Shown: positions 44,535 to 56,573, counted from the first letter of the stretch. The stretch: 64,000 bases of DNA from Leucogyrophana mollusca (GCA_021014945.1 MU266341.1:165084-229083); one strand, 5' to 3'. The notes: generated by a model from the letters alone, not told the origin. Program-made: numbers and translations.

Positions 44535-47500
44535 ATGGCCATTGAAGTCGTATCTGGCTCAGTGACCCCGCTCTCGGGAAAGACCACAGTCGTCGCAACA
44601 CCCACCGCAGAGCTGAAGACTATTCCGCTCCACCTCGGAGGGAGCTCCTTCAAAAAATCCGCATCGGAAATCATCGAACTCGTCGCTTCACGGAGTTCCG
44701 CAAGCTCTGCGGTCTATGTCTACGATGTCGCAGAACAGGTCGGATTCGGGACCTTGACAAAGTCCTGGTCGACCTCTGTCGAGTCATCTGCACCCGTAAT
44801 CAGCCTGCAGACACGGGCAGGTGCCGGCCTCAGTTTAGTTGGAAGGCTGTCGGAAGGCACCAGCCAGGATGCTGCCAAGGGAGCAGTTCTGACTGCATAC
44901 ACTACGCCCACTGGCCTTGCCGCAATGGCGCAGTCCTTGCTATACCTTCCACCTGCATCGGCGAGCAGCAGATTGGTCATCCAGGTTCCAGCCGTCACCT
45001 CCATCGGCGAGACCTTTGCGCTCTCTCCCACCCTAGCACCCCTTTCCACTACGATCGGTCTTTTGCCCAATAATATCGTGGTTCTCCTTTCTGCAACGCC
45101 GCAGGAGTCCATCGACCTCGCTATGCTGTCCTACAAGCTGATCAGCTCCCACGTCATTCACATATTCGACCACCACAGCTCTTCTCGGGAGGTCGGACAT
45201 CCCTTTGTCCCCGCTTTGCCGTTGAAGGAAGCTCCCGGGCTCACCGTACCAGAGGCAATACGGTGGTCCGGGTATTCCCTCTTCGATTACGCAGGCGATC
45301 AGAGCGCACACACCGTCCTCGTCTTCCTGAACGGACCGCTGGCCTTGATCGCAAAGGCACTAGCCGGTCGCGTGAGGGGTTTGGGCGTGGTTGTGGTGAG
45401 AGTGCTGCGCCCATGGGACGGCGACGCCCTGCGCGAAGTCATTCCTTCCAGCGTGAAAGAGGTGTACGTATTTGATGATGTGCCGAACGAGGCTACTCAG
45501 GGAAGCCTCTTTGTTGACGTCTTCGGGTCGTTGTACGACCCCACGTCTCCAGGACCTGTCGTCCGTGGGCAGCGCACCACTCCAGGAACGACCCAAAAAT
45601 ACCTCTCGACGCCCTCCCTCTTCACAGACGCCCTGCTGCACCTCGCCCATATCCCGTCTGCCGCACTTGCCGCACAACCCTCCTCCCAGCGAAAGCTCCT
45701 CTTTTTCAGTAAGCCCAAGTCTACGCTCTCCGCCTTGCCCCAGATCGTCTCGGACACCTTCGCGAAGACGATACCCACGCGGCTTCTTACCGCCCACGAT
45801 GTCTTCAGCAAAGCGGGAGGCGTCACCGCCGACCGTGTCGTCCTTTCTTCCCGCGAGGAAAGCGCCAGTCCCGTTTCCGTCTCTGGCGTCTTCCCACTCG
45901 GAGGCGACAGCGCAGGCGAGGCGGACTTTATCGGTGTTCTCGAGCCTAGCCTACTCAAATCTCATTCCGTCCTCAGCTACGCCAAACGCGGTTCTGCAAT
46001 CCTCGTTGTCACACCATGGGAGAGTACTGAGCTCCTCGCAAACCTCTCTTCGGATGTGCTGTCCTTGGCGCGGGAGAGGAAGTTGCGCATATACACCATC
46101 GACGCAAGGGCTGCTGCCGCTACCCTCGCTGGAGAGACAGGCCCCGCCCACGAAGCTGTGCAGAACCTCATAGTCCACCTGGCGTTCCTCAGACTATACC
46201 TCGGAAGAGCAGCCACCGAATCCGTCGTGGGCAAACTCGCCCACGGCGCCGCAGAAGATGTTTTCCACGGCATCGAGCTCGCAAAGATCAACGCCGCCGC
46301 CTGGGCTGATCTCGTGGAGGTGGAGCTTCCCGCAGAAGCACCCCTCACAGCAGCCGAGGGCGAAGCGAAGGCCCCCGCACCACTCAAACAATTCGAGTTC
46401 AATGCCATCGCCGTCGAGACAGATGACGGCTCAACAATCGTCAACGGCGCGAAACTCTCCTCTTGGCACGACGCCGCGAAGCACCTCCTCATCCCGTCCA
46501 TTTTCATCCCGCCGCCAGCCGCAACGACCGAGTCGTACCCCCAGATCCCCGCCCTGCGCCCCGAAGTCCCCGAGCGCACGTTCCTCGTGACATGCACCGT
46601 CAACCGCCGGCTCACGCCGCACGAGTACGACCGGAACGTGTTCCACCTCGAATTCGACACCGCCGGGACGGGGCTGAAGTACGCCATCGGCGAGGCGCTG
46701 GGCGTGCACGGGTGGAACGACGAGCGGGAGGTGCTCGATTTCCTGGCGTGGTACGGCGTCGACCCGGGGCGGCTGATCACGATCCCCGTCGTCGCCGGCG
46801 AGGGCGAGATGCACACCCGCACGGTGCTCCAAGCGCTGCAGCAGCAGATCGACCTCTTTGGCCAGCCCCCGAAGTCGTTCTACACGGACCTCGCTGCGTA
46901 CGCTACGAACCCGACGGACAAGTTCGCGCTGCTGTTCATCGGCTCGCCGGAGGGCGCGTCGACGTTCAAGAAGCTCTCTGAGAAGGACACTGTGACATTC
47001 GCCGAGGTGATGCAGCGCTATCCGAGTGCGCGGCCGGGGATCGAGACGCTGTGCGAGATGATTGGGGACATCAAGCCGAGGCATTATAGTATCGCCAGCG
47101 CGCAGAGCGTCGTCGGTGACCGCGTCGACTTGTTGGTCGTCACAGTCGACTGGGTCACACCGAGTGGTAAGTCTTCACCACTGCCTCATCGTACCCGCGC
47201 CTGATCGAACGCACTCAGGTTCCCCCCGCTACGGCCAGTGCACGCGATACCTCGCAGGGCTCAAGGTGGGGCAGAAAGTGACAGTCTCCATCAAGCCGAG
47301 TGTAATGAAAGTGCGTACCCCACTTCCCCTCTCCTCCCCCTCCCCAAACTCACCCCCCCTCCCAGCTCCCCCCAGACAACCTCCAGCCCATCATCATGGC
47401 CGGCCTCGGCACCGGCGCCGCTCCCTTCCGCGCCTTCCTCCAACACCGCGCGCTCCTCGCCGCGCAAAACATCCCCGTCGGGCCCACCTACTACTACTTC

Positions 47501-47895
47501 GGCTCGCGGCACCGCTCGCAGGAGTACCTCTACGGCGAGGAGATCGAGGCGTACATACTCGACGGGACGATCACCAAGGCCGGGCTCGCGTTCTCGCGCG
47601 ACGGCGCGCGGAAGGTGTACATCCAGCACCTGATGCTCGAGGACGCAGGGACGCTCGCGGACATGCTGAAGAACCGGGAGGGCGTGTTTTATCTGTGTGG
47701 GCCGACGTGGCCGGTGCCGGATGTGTATGAGGCGCTGGTGGGGGCGCTGGTGAAGGAGCAGGGGTATGATAGGGAGGGCGCAGGTGCGTTTTTGGAGGGT
47801 CTGAAGGAAGAGGAGCGGTATGTCCTTGAGGTGGGTTTTCATTTCTCCTTTTGCTTTCGGGGCGCTGATGTGGGCCGTCGACTCAGGTCTACTGA
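44535..47895 (+). CDS. MET10: Sulfite reductase (NADPH) flavoprotein alpha subunit
   Basis: Reduces sulfite to sulfide in assimilation, passing electrons from NADPH through FAD to the hemoprotein beta subunit. The start at 44535 gives MAIEVVSGSVTPLSGKTTVV. The first exon is almost 2.65 kb: a pyruvate:ferredoxin-oxidoreductase-like N-terminal region (ELKTIPLHLGGSSFKKSASE), then the FAD-binding reductase module (FLVTCTVNRRLTPHEYDRNV, GEALGVHGWNDEREVLDFLA, IKPRHYSIASAQ). Two introns (about 47166-47218 and 47311-47365) lead to the NADPH domain: LPPDNLQPIIMAGLGTGAAP, YYYFGSRHRSQEYLYGEEIE and VFYLCGPTWPVPDVYEAL. A last exon encodes just VY and TGA (47893-47895). Family length about 1,050 residues fits. 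The 3' part is strongly GC-rich, producing long spurious frames. Confidence 0.93.
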
Positions 47896-49100
47896 TCAAG
47901 TGGTGGTTACTATTATGATTGACGGATTTTCATTATGCCATGTTGGATATAATGCAGTATTACCTGTGGGCTGTCAGTTTACACGCCCGTCCAGAAAAAG
48001 ATCATGAACTGCTGATTTTGCTGTGACCCTTAGACGACCGCAAACTGGATTGTGCGACTCCACAAGCTTGAGCCCGGTCCCGTAGATTGAGCGCTGCTCT
48101 TAAACTGCCATCCAAGTGATCATGAGGCATTCACCTTCGAACACCAGGAATCGACGGAATCCCCTCTCATGACAAACTGACTGTCAACAATGCGGCGAAA
48201 ACAAACCGATAGAAACGATGCCCTCGCTTGCATCAACCATGGCGCTGCGACGATGGCCCGAAATTCGTCGGAAATATGATCGTTAGACTCATAGGGTTAT
48301 TGCGAATGTCGTCCGTGACATGACAACCGATAATCAAAACAAACATTTATATCAACTCACTTGAAGAGGCAATACCGAAATACCGAAGTACTGAAATACC
48401 GAAAACACAAATACTCAAAATCCCACTATCGGTGTAGCCTCGCCCCACCCGCAATACCCAATCGAGCGGTGATGTCCGTCGGCGTAAGCTCGGTGGCGAA
48501 ATCGACTCGGGCGTATGGACTTGGACATCGTCCCACCAATTGCAACAGGCCTTCATCTCTCCTCGTCCCAATGGTACCAAAAAGATATAGACGCAGGCAG
48601 GTCTGCGGGGGCGGAGGAGGCCTACCAGTCTCAAACGGATGAGAGCCGTGCTGTGAACTCTCCATGATGGCTGCGCTCTCGTATGTGGATACCTTTGGCC
48701 GTTTCGACCCTTTATCTCTCTCTGTTTCCCTCGTTCTGTCTGGGGAGATATCGAGTCCCTCACACACGCGGGGCAGGTACGACGTCTGTCTCCTAAAAGT
48801 GATGAAGTGCGAAGAACAAGCAGAGTAGTTAAAGTACCAGTAACGGGGCTGCGAGGAAATGGTACGAGGACGAGGTATACAGACAGATGTAGCATTTAGC
48901 AGCGTAGACACCTGACTACTCTGAGGTCCCCAAAAGCGTGAAGGACCAGGGATAAAGCATGCCGAAGCCGATCCGAGTGACGAGCGTGCATGCGATGCAA
49001 GGCGTGATTTTTACTGGAAGTAAACGACAGGGCAAATTTCACAATACTGGACCAGAAGATAAGAGGGCCACTGCGAAGAGACAAGCGGGGCTCGACTCAC
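47896..49100. other. 1.2-kb intergenic region, no gene recognised
   Basis: Between the convergent MET10 and WD40 genes. Several 60-180-codon frames exist on both strands, none with recognisable domains or consistent splicing. It contains the short repeat listed separately. Confidence 0.4.
48372..48403 (+). repeat. Four 8-bp tandem units, ATACCGAA type
   Basis: Units: ATACCGAA, ATACCGAA, GTACTGAA, ATACCGAA. Small imperfect tandem repeat in non-coding DNA; no function evident. Confidence 0.7.
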
Positions 49101-50443
49101 CTATTGCCCCTGCAAGTGCCTCCGCCGCCTGAAGTACTCCCCGAAACAAATGGCGTCCAAGCACCCCGTGTCCTCATAGTATGACTCTGCATCATCATCT
49201 TCGGGCTCTGAGTCCGAGTCCGAATCCAATTGGTGGTTCCTAGCAGCTCTGCGCCGCTCTCGGGCACGCCGGCGGCGTTGTTCCGTTCTGTCTCTAGGAG
49301 GGGCTGCATATAATCGCTACGGGGAGCTCACGCTTAGGTCAAATACGGATCGATGGCAATGGAATGCATACCTCGTCAAGTCTTCCGAGCGCTACGTTAG
49401 CCTCGTTTTGGTTGCTTGACGGCCGTGTTCGGGGGTGGGGGGCTTGTGTGTTTCCTTGTGCGTCTGCATCTCTTTCTCGACGTGATCGTTGATTGGTCGA
49501 CACCTAGGCAACATGAGTAGATATATAATGAATACGAGCTTTCCTCCCGAAACTTACCTCTGGAGAGGCGGGTGCATTGGCGTGTTCGTGAAGGGGTAGA
49601 GGTGAATGTGAAGAACCTGCCGGGAGGTCCGTTGGGACGCGAGATTTGCGACGCCGGATATCCCGCCAGCGTTCACGGATATTGCGTGACCGTTTGTGAC
49701 CAGGCTTAGCCGGCTGAACGGGCGGTGCCTCTGGCTCGAGTGGAGGATCCTGCTGTGGCTCAGCAGGTCGCTTAAAAGGCACACGAATGAGAGGGTATCA
49801 CGCAGAAAAGGTGGTCGAAAACTTACAAGGCGCGGGTGTATCAACCCGGTGTTGTGAGGCCGCCCCTCCCTCGGGCGCTGGTTTCCTGGCTCGGGGGCCA
49901 TAGGAAGCTAATTTCACAAATGAAGATGAGCGTGGTTCTCCGAGAGGAATGACGGCAACAGAAGAGTGGGCTTACGTCGAGTATCGAATCAAACGAAGGG
50001 CGGCGCACAGATTTGGACTCAAAGGGGCTACTGACATCTTGATGCGGTACGACGGGTGCGGGAACAACAGGTAGCTAAATGCGAAAGAGCGTCATCGTCA
50101 CGAACGCCAGCGAGGGCGGGGGCACATACGTCGAGGATGGAGGAGGTTACCGAACGTGCACGAGCTCGGACCTGGGCTAGGCTGTCAGGGCAGGTGGGCG
50201 CATACATGCAAGATGATGCCTACAGGTGGGTTTCGGTTGCTAGTTGTGGGCGGGGAAGACTGAGGTGGAGAGTTAGAAGGAGTATTGAAGCAGAGCGAAG
50301 ATGCTCACTGGGCCTTGGATTGCGAGTGCTTCCGTGTCCCACAAGTACACGTCGTTGCCGTTGTCGCTGACGATGTATCGATCGTCGGGGGAGAATGCCA
50401 CAGACCCTACCAAGTCAACCACGTCGAATGAATCTCCAACCTG

Positions 50444-50462
50444 CACAGCATAAACGCGCGGA
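50444..50462 (+). repeat. Left terminal inverted repeat
   Basis: 19 bp beginning CACAGCATAAACGCG; matches the right end with one mismatch (G versus A at position 15). Confidence 0.85.
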
Positions 50463-51616
50463 ATATGACTGAGGGAAATCTTGAGGAATTGCTCAGAATT
50501 CCCGAAAATACCCTTGAAATTCCCTGGAAACTTCACGAACAGGAAATCTTGGGGTATTTACAGAAAATCCTGTCAATAAACTCAGAATCTACCAAACAAT
50601 TAACTGAGAATTCACCTGAAAATACCCGTTAGGATTGGCCCATTAATTTCGTGCTGCTCATATCATGCATACATCGCCGTTCACCCCCGTTGATGCTTTG
50701 TAAAGGTCATGGATAACTTTTGGTACATAGGCAATGACAGAGTATTACAGCCGCCAGCTCAGAGACCACATCATGGCGTACTTATGGGCACTGGCCCCCA
50801 GATCCCTTGATGCTGACATGATCCCGACACCTCTCGTATATTCCAGCCTGTGGAATTGCCCCCACCGCCGGCCCGAGCCCACACGAGGCAGATCTCGAGC
50901 ATCCATGGGCGGAAGTATTGTTTTTGAGGGTATATGCGTAGGAATTGGCCTAGAGATGTTTTTTTTGCAGTGCAATGTCAACAAAGAGTGATAAAATCCA
51001 GCTGTGAACCACGCACCATGATAGCAAGCACTCCTCACAATCGCAGAATCAATGTTGGTCTGCCAAAATGTGTCATATCAGCAACATTGCATTTTTAGGC
51101 TAACAACTCACCATCACAGTAATTATTTGAGCGTCCGCCCGACGAAAACACTGCTATTCAACTTCAGTGTTTGTATAGTAAGATGATAGCATATGTAATG
51201 TCTCACTTACCGTCTCGAAAGTCCCCCATATGCTGCATGCCGATAAAGTCATTCAATTGACATCAACTAATGGTGATTCAAGGACGAATTATATAGAGCG
51301 CACCGATTACTGTCAATGATGCTCAGGACAATGGTATCGGAATGTTCTGGACGCGCAGGGCAAGGAGAACGACAGTGTTTAGAGTCAAGTTTGGACAAGA
51401 GGTGGTTGTGGTAAACTTGAAGGGACTTAGACTATTTCAACGACGCGTCGACGTCATGCTTTTGCAGAGCTTTTCAGCTGTGGGTATTTCGCGATGGAAA
51501 ATTCCATTATATTGACAGATAACCCGACAATTTACAAACAGGAATTCTCAGCCGAGTGTATTGTCGGGAAATGCGTGTGTATTCTGTGAATTCATAGCAA
51601 TATTCCACATACGAAA

Positions 51617-51635
51617 TCCGTGCGTTTATGCTGTG
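51617..51635 (-). repeat. Right terminal inverted repeat
   Basis: The reverse complement begins CACAGCATAAACGCA and continues CGGA as on the left; similarity fades after about 21 bp. Confidence 0.85.
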
Positions 51636-52454
51636 CTGCACCCGCGTCTCCAAATCCCAAACTCGGACTGTATTATCGTCTCCACTAGCAATTCTTCGTC
51701 CATCAGCGCTGATTGAAATGCAGGTGACGTAAGCCTCGTGCCCCAGCATCGGCTTCCCGACTTGTACTCCCGTTTTCGAATCCCACACCCGGATACTTTT
51801 ATCGTCCGATGCGGTGACAAGGAGACATCCATCCGGTGAATACACAACCGATCTCACGAGCCCAGTGTGGCCTTTTATGGGACCAACGACACTCTCGCCA
51901 GTCGGGATATCGAATACCTGGAAAAAGCCATCCCATGACCCAGCAGCAATCTGCGACCCGTCCGGGGAGAACGCCACACACCAGACGCTGCCGTTACACT
52001 TCAGCGGTTCTCTGCCAGGTCTGCCAGTGTCCGCATCCCACAACCGCACCACCTTCCCTTCGGGCGTCGACGCAGTTGCGATCCAGCGTCCATCAGGGGA
52101 ATAGGTTGGCTGATCAACACGACCTCCTTTAACTTCATGAACCACTTTCCGCGTCAGTGCATCCCAAATCACCAGCCCGTCCTCCTGCATTCCACTCGCA
52201 ATTCTCCTGCCATCCGGAGATATGGCTATCCCCCTGACGGCGGAGTCATGCCGAAGCGGTTGCCCGTCTTGCCTACCGCTCTCAACGTCCCAAATAATGA
52301 CAGTCTTGTCCTCGGATGCACTCGCGATATGCTGTCCGTCCGGGAAATACGCAACGGACCTGACCCATTCGGTGTGCCCCTTGAAAACCTTCGTCGGCCC
52401 GCGGGGCGCACGACGCGCGGCTGAAGACTCGATGGGGCTTGTTGACGTCGACAT

Positions 52455-54323
52455 AGCGCGAGTAGACGAGAGTGACGGGGAGGAGGTCAGCGAAGGCGTT
52501 TGAGGCGACGTTGAGGGAAGATGCGGCTGGGCGAAATACAGCTACTCCACGGTGAGCCCCCTCTTATGACCTCTATATATGCTGTGAGCATCCTGTGCAC
52601 ATGCTTTTCGGGGCGCTCCTCATGCCATCGGCGGGCGCTTGATCCCTACAGCATACATGTGCTCAGGAACGGGCGTCTCGTCTTCACCGGCGCATACACC
52701 GCCCTGTACCTTCTTTTGCGACGTCCTCGCCCTTCCCATTCCGCTCAACCCAACGTCTCGGGGCCCGCCGACGCAACCTATGCCTTAAGGCGCCACAGGC
52801 GCCATCTTCCATGGCGATGTCGCATTTCAACAACGACAGCAGTGCGGCGGGGGCGGACCCTACACATTCCCCCGCTGTGTTCGTCGTCCAGTGCCGCAGT
52901 CGGTCAGCTTACCGACCCCCGTGCTGTCCAGCTTCTATTGGACCTCCAGTGGCTATGGCATCAGTGGTAGCACCCCAACGCTCACTGGACTCGTTCACCA
53001 CTGCACCCCGCACATTGATGCGATTAAACGGGCGTCATAATTTCAGCATGCACAGGCTTAGGACATGGGCGTCTCGCCTTCATTAACCGACACGTTCGCC
53101 GTCCTGCGTGTTCATTTGCCACATCCACGCTCTTTCGGTCCTCTTTCCACCCATTCAGATGCCGTCCGAAATGATACATTACCGAAACGTATACATGCCG
53201 GTTCTGGTGAGCTTCCATGCCCTCCTAAAAATCCTTTCGTATTGCCTCAGTGCTTCAGCGGATCCTAACATCTTTTCCAGTGTACTACGGCATCGCTACA
53301 GCTGCCTGCTCCACGCCTACACATGAGTAGCGCCGACACGAGGAACTCGCCTCGATCGCCCCCGAGCATATGCGGTATGGTACCCCGGGGAATAGAAGGA
53401 AGGACGTCTCCAATAGAGTCGCTAACAGGATATTCGCCTCTCTCAGCACCTCCGCACTCCCAAAGGAAAGGGCTCCACACTCACCAATTTCGATATACAC
53501 GTATATATCAAAACACTTCACCATGCTCTCGATGCACCCCACAAGATACTCCGCGCAGCACGCGGGACACGCCTCCGCAGCTGCCCTGCGCAGTGCATGA
53601 TCAGGACTGGCAAGTAATGGAATAGGAAGAACCAAGGCGGGCTTACGGCTCCCCGATGCGCTCGCGTTGTTCCGTCTATGAGCGAGCCGAAGGCGGCGGA
53701 GCCCAGCGAGAGCGCGAACGCGCGTCCGAGGGCAAGGGAGTGGGGTGCCTTGGTTGACACGTCCGCGTCAGTCGGGTCCCGGGTGTGAAGGGAGTCACCT
53801 CCCCTTGTTCGCGGGTCCAAAATAATACCAGCCTGCAGCACGGTATGAACCCGAGGAAACGCAAGTGGCTGATATGATATCATGCACTCTCGTAAGACCC
53901 TCCCCAGCGCTACATTGCCAATGTCCAAGGATACGAGGACAGTTCGAAGAGGTTCAGTCCGTCTACTTAGCCCGAGGTTTCAGAGGAACCCGCTTTACAG
54001 CGTTTAGCTTAGTCGGCTAAATTTCCTCAAATAATCTGACTTTACTGGACGAGCATGAGGAGACAAGACCGCATGCTTCGCGTTTGACTCTCCTCGGACT
54101 GCGTGTGAGCAGTTCCTCGGCGCTGTCTAGCTTGCTTCTGGCGCCGGGACCAGGGGGGAACGAGTTTGCTTCCACTCCAGGAAAAGATCATGAACTCAGT
54201 CCCATGCATCCATGCGTAGGTATCAAAAAGTGAACTATACAAGAACGAAATTAGTCCATCAAACAATCATCACGCTCGTCATGGTCAGTATATAAATCCG
54301 CGCATAAAAACCGTCAGTGATCC
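52455..54323. other. Poorly coding 1.9-kb region
   Basis: No intact gene recognised between the WD40 start and the GH9 stop. Two diverged stretches near 52649-52705 and 53044-53107 resemble each other (CAGCAT.CA..., GGGCGTCTCG.CTTCA, ending CGCC.TCCTG-like), suggesting an old duplication. A possible transporter fragment is listed separately. Confidence 0.4.
53480..53945 (-). pseudogene. Possible choline-transporter-like (Pns1/CTL) fragment
   Basis: Minus-strand frames read ALGRAFALSLGSAAFGSLID and, after a possible intron, CCAEYLVGCIESMVKCFDIY followed by VYIEI. The order SxGSxxFGSLI and then C..C.E...K.F..Y.YIEI is reminiscent of the membrane core of Pns1/Slc44 transporters. The N-terminal helices and the rest of the C-terminus were not found. 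If real, it is a decayed remnant. This is a tentative motif resemblance only. Confidence 0.25.
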
Positions 54324-56573
54324 CTAAAACAAATACCCCTCCCTCTCCCTCTTCCAGCACAACACCCCCCACCACCCCACCAGGCCCCCAATCACTACCC
54401 CCGCGCCACCCAACACGACACCCAGCGCGACCTTGCCCCCCTCGCTCAGCGCCGGTCCGCCACACCCCTCGTCATACGCCGCGTCGCACGGCATCCCTGC
54501 GGGCTTTCGTGCGGCGTAGGACCCCGCGCCGAGGGCCGTGAAAAAGGGGTCCGCGGTGGAGTTGAGGACGTGCATTGCCGCGAGGGTGAGCAGGGGCGCG
54601 TTGTAGTCTAGTGCGGCCTACGCGCAGACGTCAGTGTTAGCGTTAGCATTGATGATGGATGCGGAGAGGCAAGACGCACCTCGGTCTCGGGCCAGTCGCC
54701 CCTAATATCGAAAAATCGGTCGTATTTATCAGGCCCGCCGACGACGGCGCCGTACAGGACGTACGCCTCCTGCGCAGGTGAGGTGTTGATGTTGCTGATG
54801 TCGTTCCCGCCGCTTGCCAGCGCGGAGTGGGGGTTCTGCGGCGAGTTCGGGTTGGACCCGACGACGTAGGGGGCTGCGGCTGCTGTCAGCCGGCGCGATA
54901 ACCTGGATGCGGGGCGACTGACCTGACATGGGGTTGTTCCCGAGGACGTAGTCCACCTGACTTTGGGCGAAGTTCTACCAGGCGGTCAGTGGGCGGTGAG
55001 TATGGTATGGATACGCAGTACGCACAAAGTAATCCTGCTTCCTGTCTTGCGTAGAGGCGATTTGCGAGTACCGCCTGAGCAGCATGGCAGCGTTGAGCGC
55101 AGGGTTGAGGCTCGCGTCGTCCGAGTCGCCATTATAATACAGCAAGCCGCCTTCTCAGCATCAGCACAACACACACCAGCGCATAAAACACCAGCGCATA
55201 AAGCACACGCACCTCGCGTCGAGTACCCCCCGCCGCCGCCATACACGATGCCATCAAAGTACCGCTCCGCCTCCGTCTGCCAGGTGCTCATGTTCCCGCC
55301 AAAGCTCGGGTTGGCCTGTGCGATCTGGGCAAAGAGGACGGGGAGCCCGGGGGTCTTGGTGTCCCAGTTGAAGACACCGTTGTAGCCGGCGAGGGCGTAC
55401 TGCGACCAGTAGCTCTGGGCCTGCTGGTACATGTCTGTCGAGTTTGTGGCCCATGAGAGGAAGAGGGCGGCGATGGCGAGCTCGTCGCCGTAGCCAGAGG
55501 AGGCGTAGGCCTCGCCAGCCTGGGGCACGGAGGACTGGTAGAGGGTCTTTGGGGCGGATGTGGCAAAGGAGTAGAGCTGAGTTGCGTGTTCGAGGAGGAG
55601 GGTGGCGTAGGAGGTGTTTTGGAGGGTTGCGGGGCCGGAGTAGGCGTTTGAGAAGATGCGGTTCGAGTAGAGGTTTGAGCAGGCTGCAAATGCTGCTGCT
55701 GCGCCTGCCGCAGCGTCTGTTCCGGGGCTGTGTGGTTTGGTGTGGTCAGGCGGGGCGGGTGTCTGGGAAAGAGAGGGGTACCTTGTGGCGTTTATCTGGT
55801 AAGAGGGGCGTGGTTGTGGTATATTCTGGTCGCCGCCCCAGTATGCGTTGTCGAGGTTTGCTGTGTGGGAATTAGAGAGAGGATGTTAGTGGGCGGTGTG
55901 GACGTACCGTCTGCTATTTGTACGAAGAGGGTGTTGTTGGAAGAGTGAGCCTGTGGGGAGACGTGAGGGCTGGGAGGGGAGAGAGTTATGGTGGCGTACC
56001 TTCATGAGCCAGTCGAGGCTCCATCGTAGCATGTCGTCGAGGTAGGGCGTCTGGTTCGCCAAGTCGTAACCTGGAAAGAGTCAGCAGTGGCCGTGGTGTG
56101 GAGGAGACAAGGCACCTTTTCCAAAGTCAGTCGCGCCCCAGCATATGGACATGACCGTGAAAGACTAGCATCCATTAGCGTAGGACCCACAGTAAAACGA
56201 AAAGGAATACCAAAGGAAAGGTGCATTTGATATAGTCTGTTAGACAGGTGAGAGTGGGGCGATTGAGAGGACGGATTAGCGCACCTCCAGCATCGTAGTA
56301 TCCGCCGCTGAGATCGAGGTTTACGTCGTGGCCGTCGTTGACAGCGCTGTTGTTTCTCCATGGTACACGGTTCGTAGACGGGAGAGTACCGCTGCGTTGT
56401 GCGTCGTAAAAGTAGATGAGGTTACCGAGGAGGGTCGACCATTGTGAATTGGGAACTGAGCCTGAGGAGGGAATTGCGCCGGCCGAAGCGTTTGGGGGGA
56501 GGAACGGTGGCTGCGGCAGTGGGACTTGTGCCAGTGAAATTGGCGAAAAGAGGAGCAGCAGTAGCGTCCACAT
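54324..56573 (-). CDS. GH9 endoglucanase with C-terminal membrane anchor
   Basis: Secreted beta-1,4-glucanase. The start at 56573 gives MWTLLLLLFSPISLAQ, a clear signal peptide; an ATG-less frame extends upstream but adds nothing. The GH9 core shows SGGYYDAG spliced to DYIKCTFPL (the DAGD catalytic Asp pair), then KGYDLANQTPYLDDMLRWSL and HSSNNTLFVQIADANLDNAY. Also present are GYGDELAIAALFLSWATNST, YVLGNNPMS spliced to YVVGSNPNSPQNPHS, and DWPETEAALDYNAPLL (acid/base Glu). A last hydrophobic helix, VALGVVLGGAGVVIGGLVGW, is followed by a short basic tail KRERE and the stop at 54324. It is thus type-I membrane-anchored, like basidiomycete Cel9A. About nine short introns; one (near 55140-55210) has a small tandem repeat of CACCAGCGCATAAA type. 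Confidence 0.87.

Larger units (their letters stand above)
50444..51635. mobile_element. Non-autonomous TIR DNA transposon, CACTA/CMC-like, 1,192 bp
   Basis: Both ends read CACAGCATAAACGC inward. Flanking copies of CTG (50441-50443 and 51636-51638) form a 3-bp target duplication. Ends starting CAC with a 3-bp duplication suit the CACTA (EnSpm/CMC) group; PIF/Harbinger also makes 3-bp duplications but prefers TWA targets. No transposase-like frame is present inside; the longest frames (about 85-97 codons) show no domain. The interior is AT-rich near the ends. Removing the element plus one CTG restores the WD40 reading frame, confirming the boundaries. Confidence 0.8.
49101..52454 (-). pseudogene. 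WD40 repeat protein gene split by a transposon
   Basis: The start at 52454 gives MSTSTSPIESSAARRAPRGP. WD40 blades run HTEWVRSVAYFPDGQHIASA, DSAVRGIAISPDGRR, VWCVAFSPDGSQIAAGS, HTGLVRSVVYSPDGC and AYVTCISISADGRRIASGDD to VWDLETRVQ. The frame then enters the inserted element at 51635 and soon stops. Beyond the element (50443) it resumes exactly: VGDSFDVVDLVGSVAFSPDD, then NDVYLWDTEALAIQGP. Phase-0 introns then give VRARARSVTSSILD, LPVVPAPVVPHQDVSS, RPAEPQQDPPLEPEAPPVQP, a basic segment (HKRSRNIRERWRDIRRRKSR) and RLYAAPPRDRTEQRRRRARE, ending in an acidic tail and GCLDAICFGEYFRRRRHLQG (TAG 49101-49103). The architecture matches an expanded agaricomycete WD40 family. Apart from the insertion I found no lesion, so the break looks recent. 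Confidence 0.8.

Noticed and set aside
45263..47640. Long frames in other reading frames over MET10, on both strands
   Set aside because: Shadows created by the GC-rich third positions of MET10; Arg/Pro/Ala-rich and without domains.
49097..49320. Frame break in the last exon of the WD40 gene (PLLETERNN frame versus acidic frame)
   Set aside because: An upstream acceptor (CCCGTAG) gives RLYAAPPRDRTEQ in phase and the acidic, family-like C-terminus, so no lesion is needed.
50490..51600. Reading the element as a long intron of the WD40 gene
   Set aside because: A GTATGT lies 23 nt inside the element and CAG closes it, but using that pair would shift the frame; the TIRs and CTG duplication explain the boundaries better.
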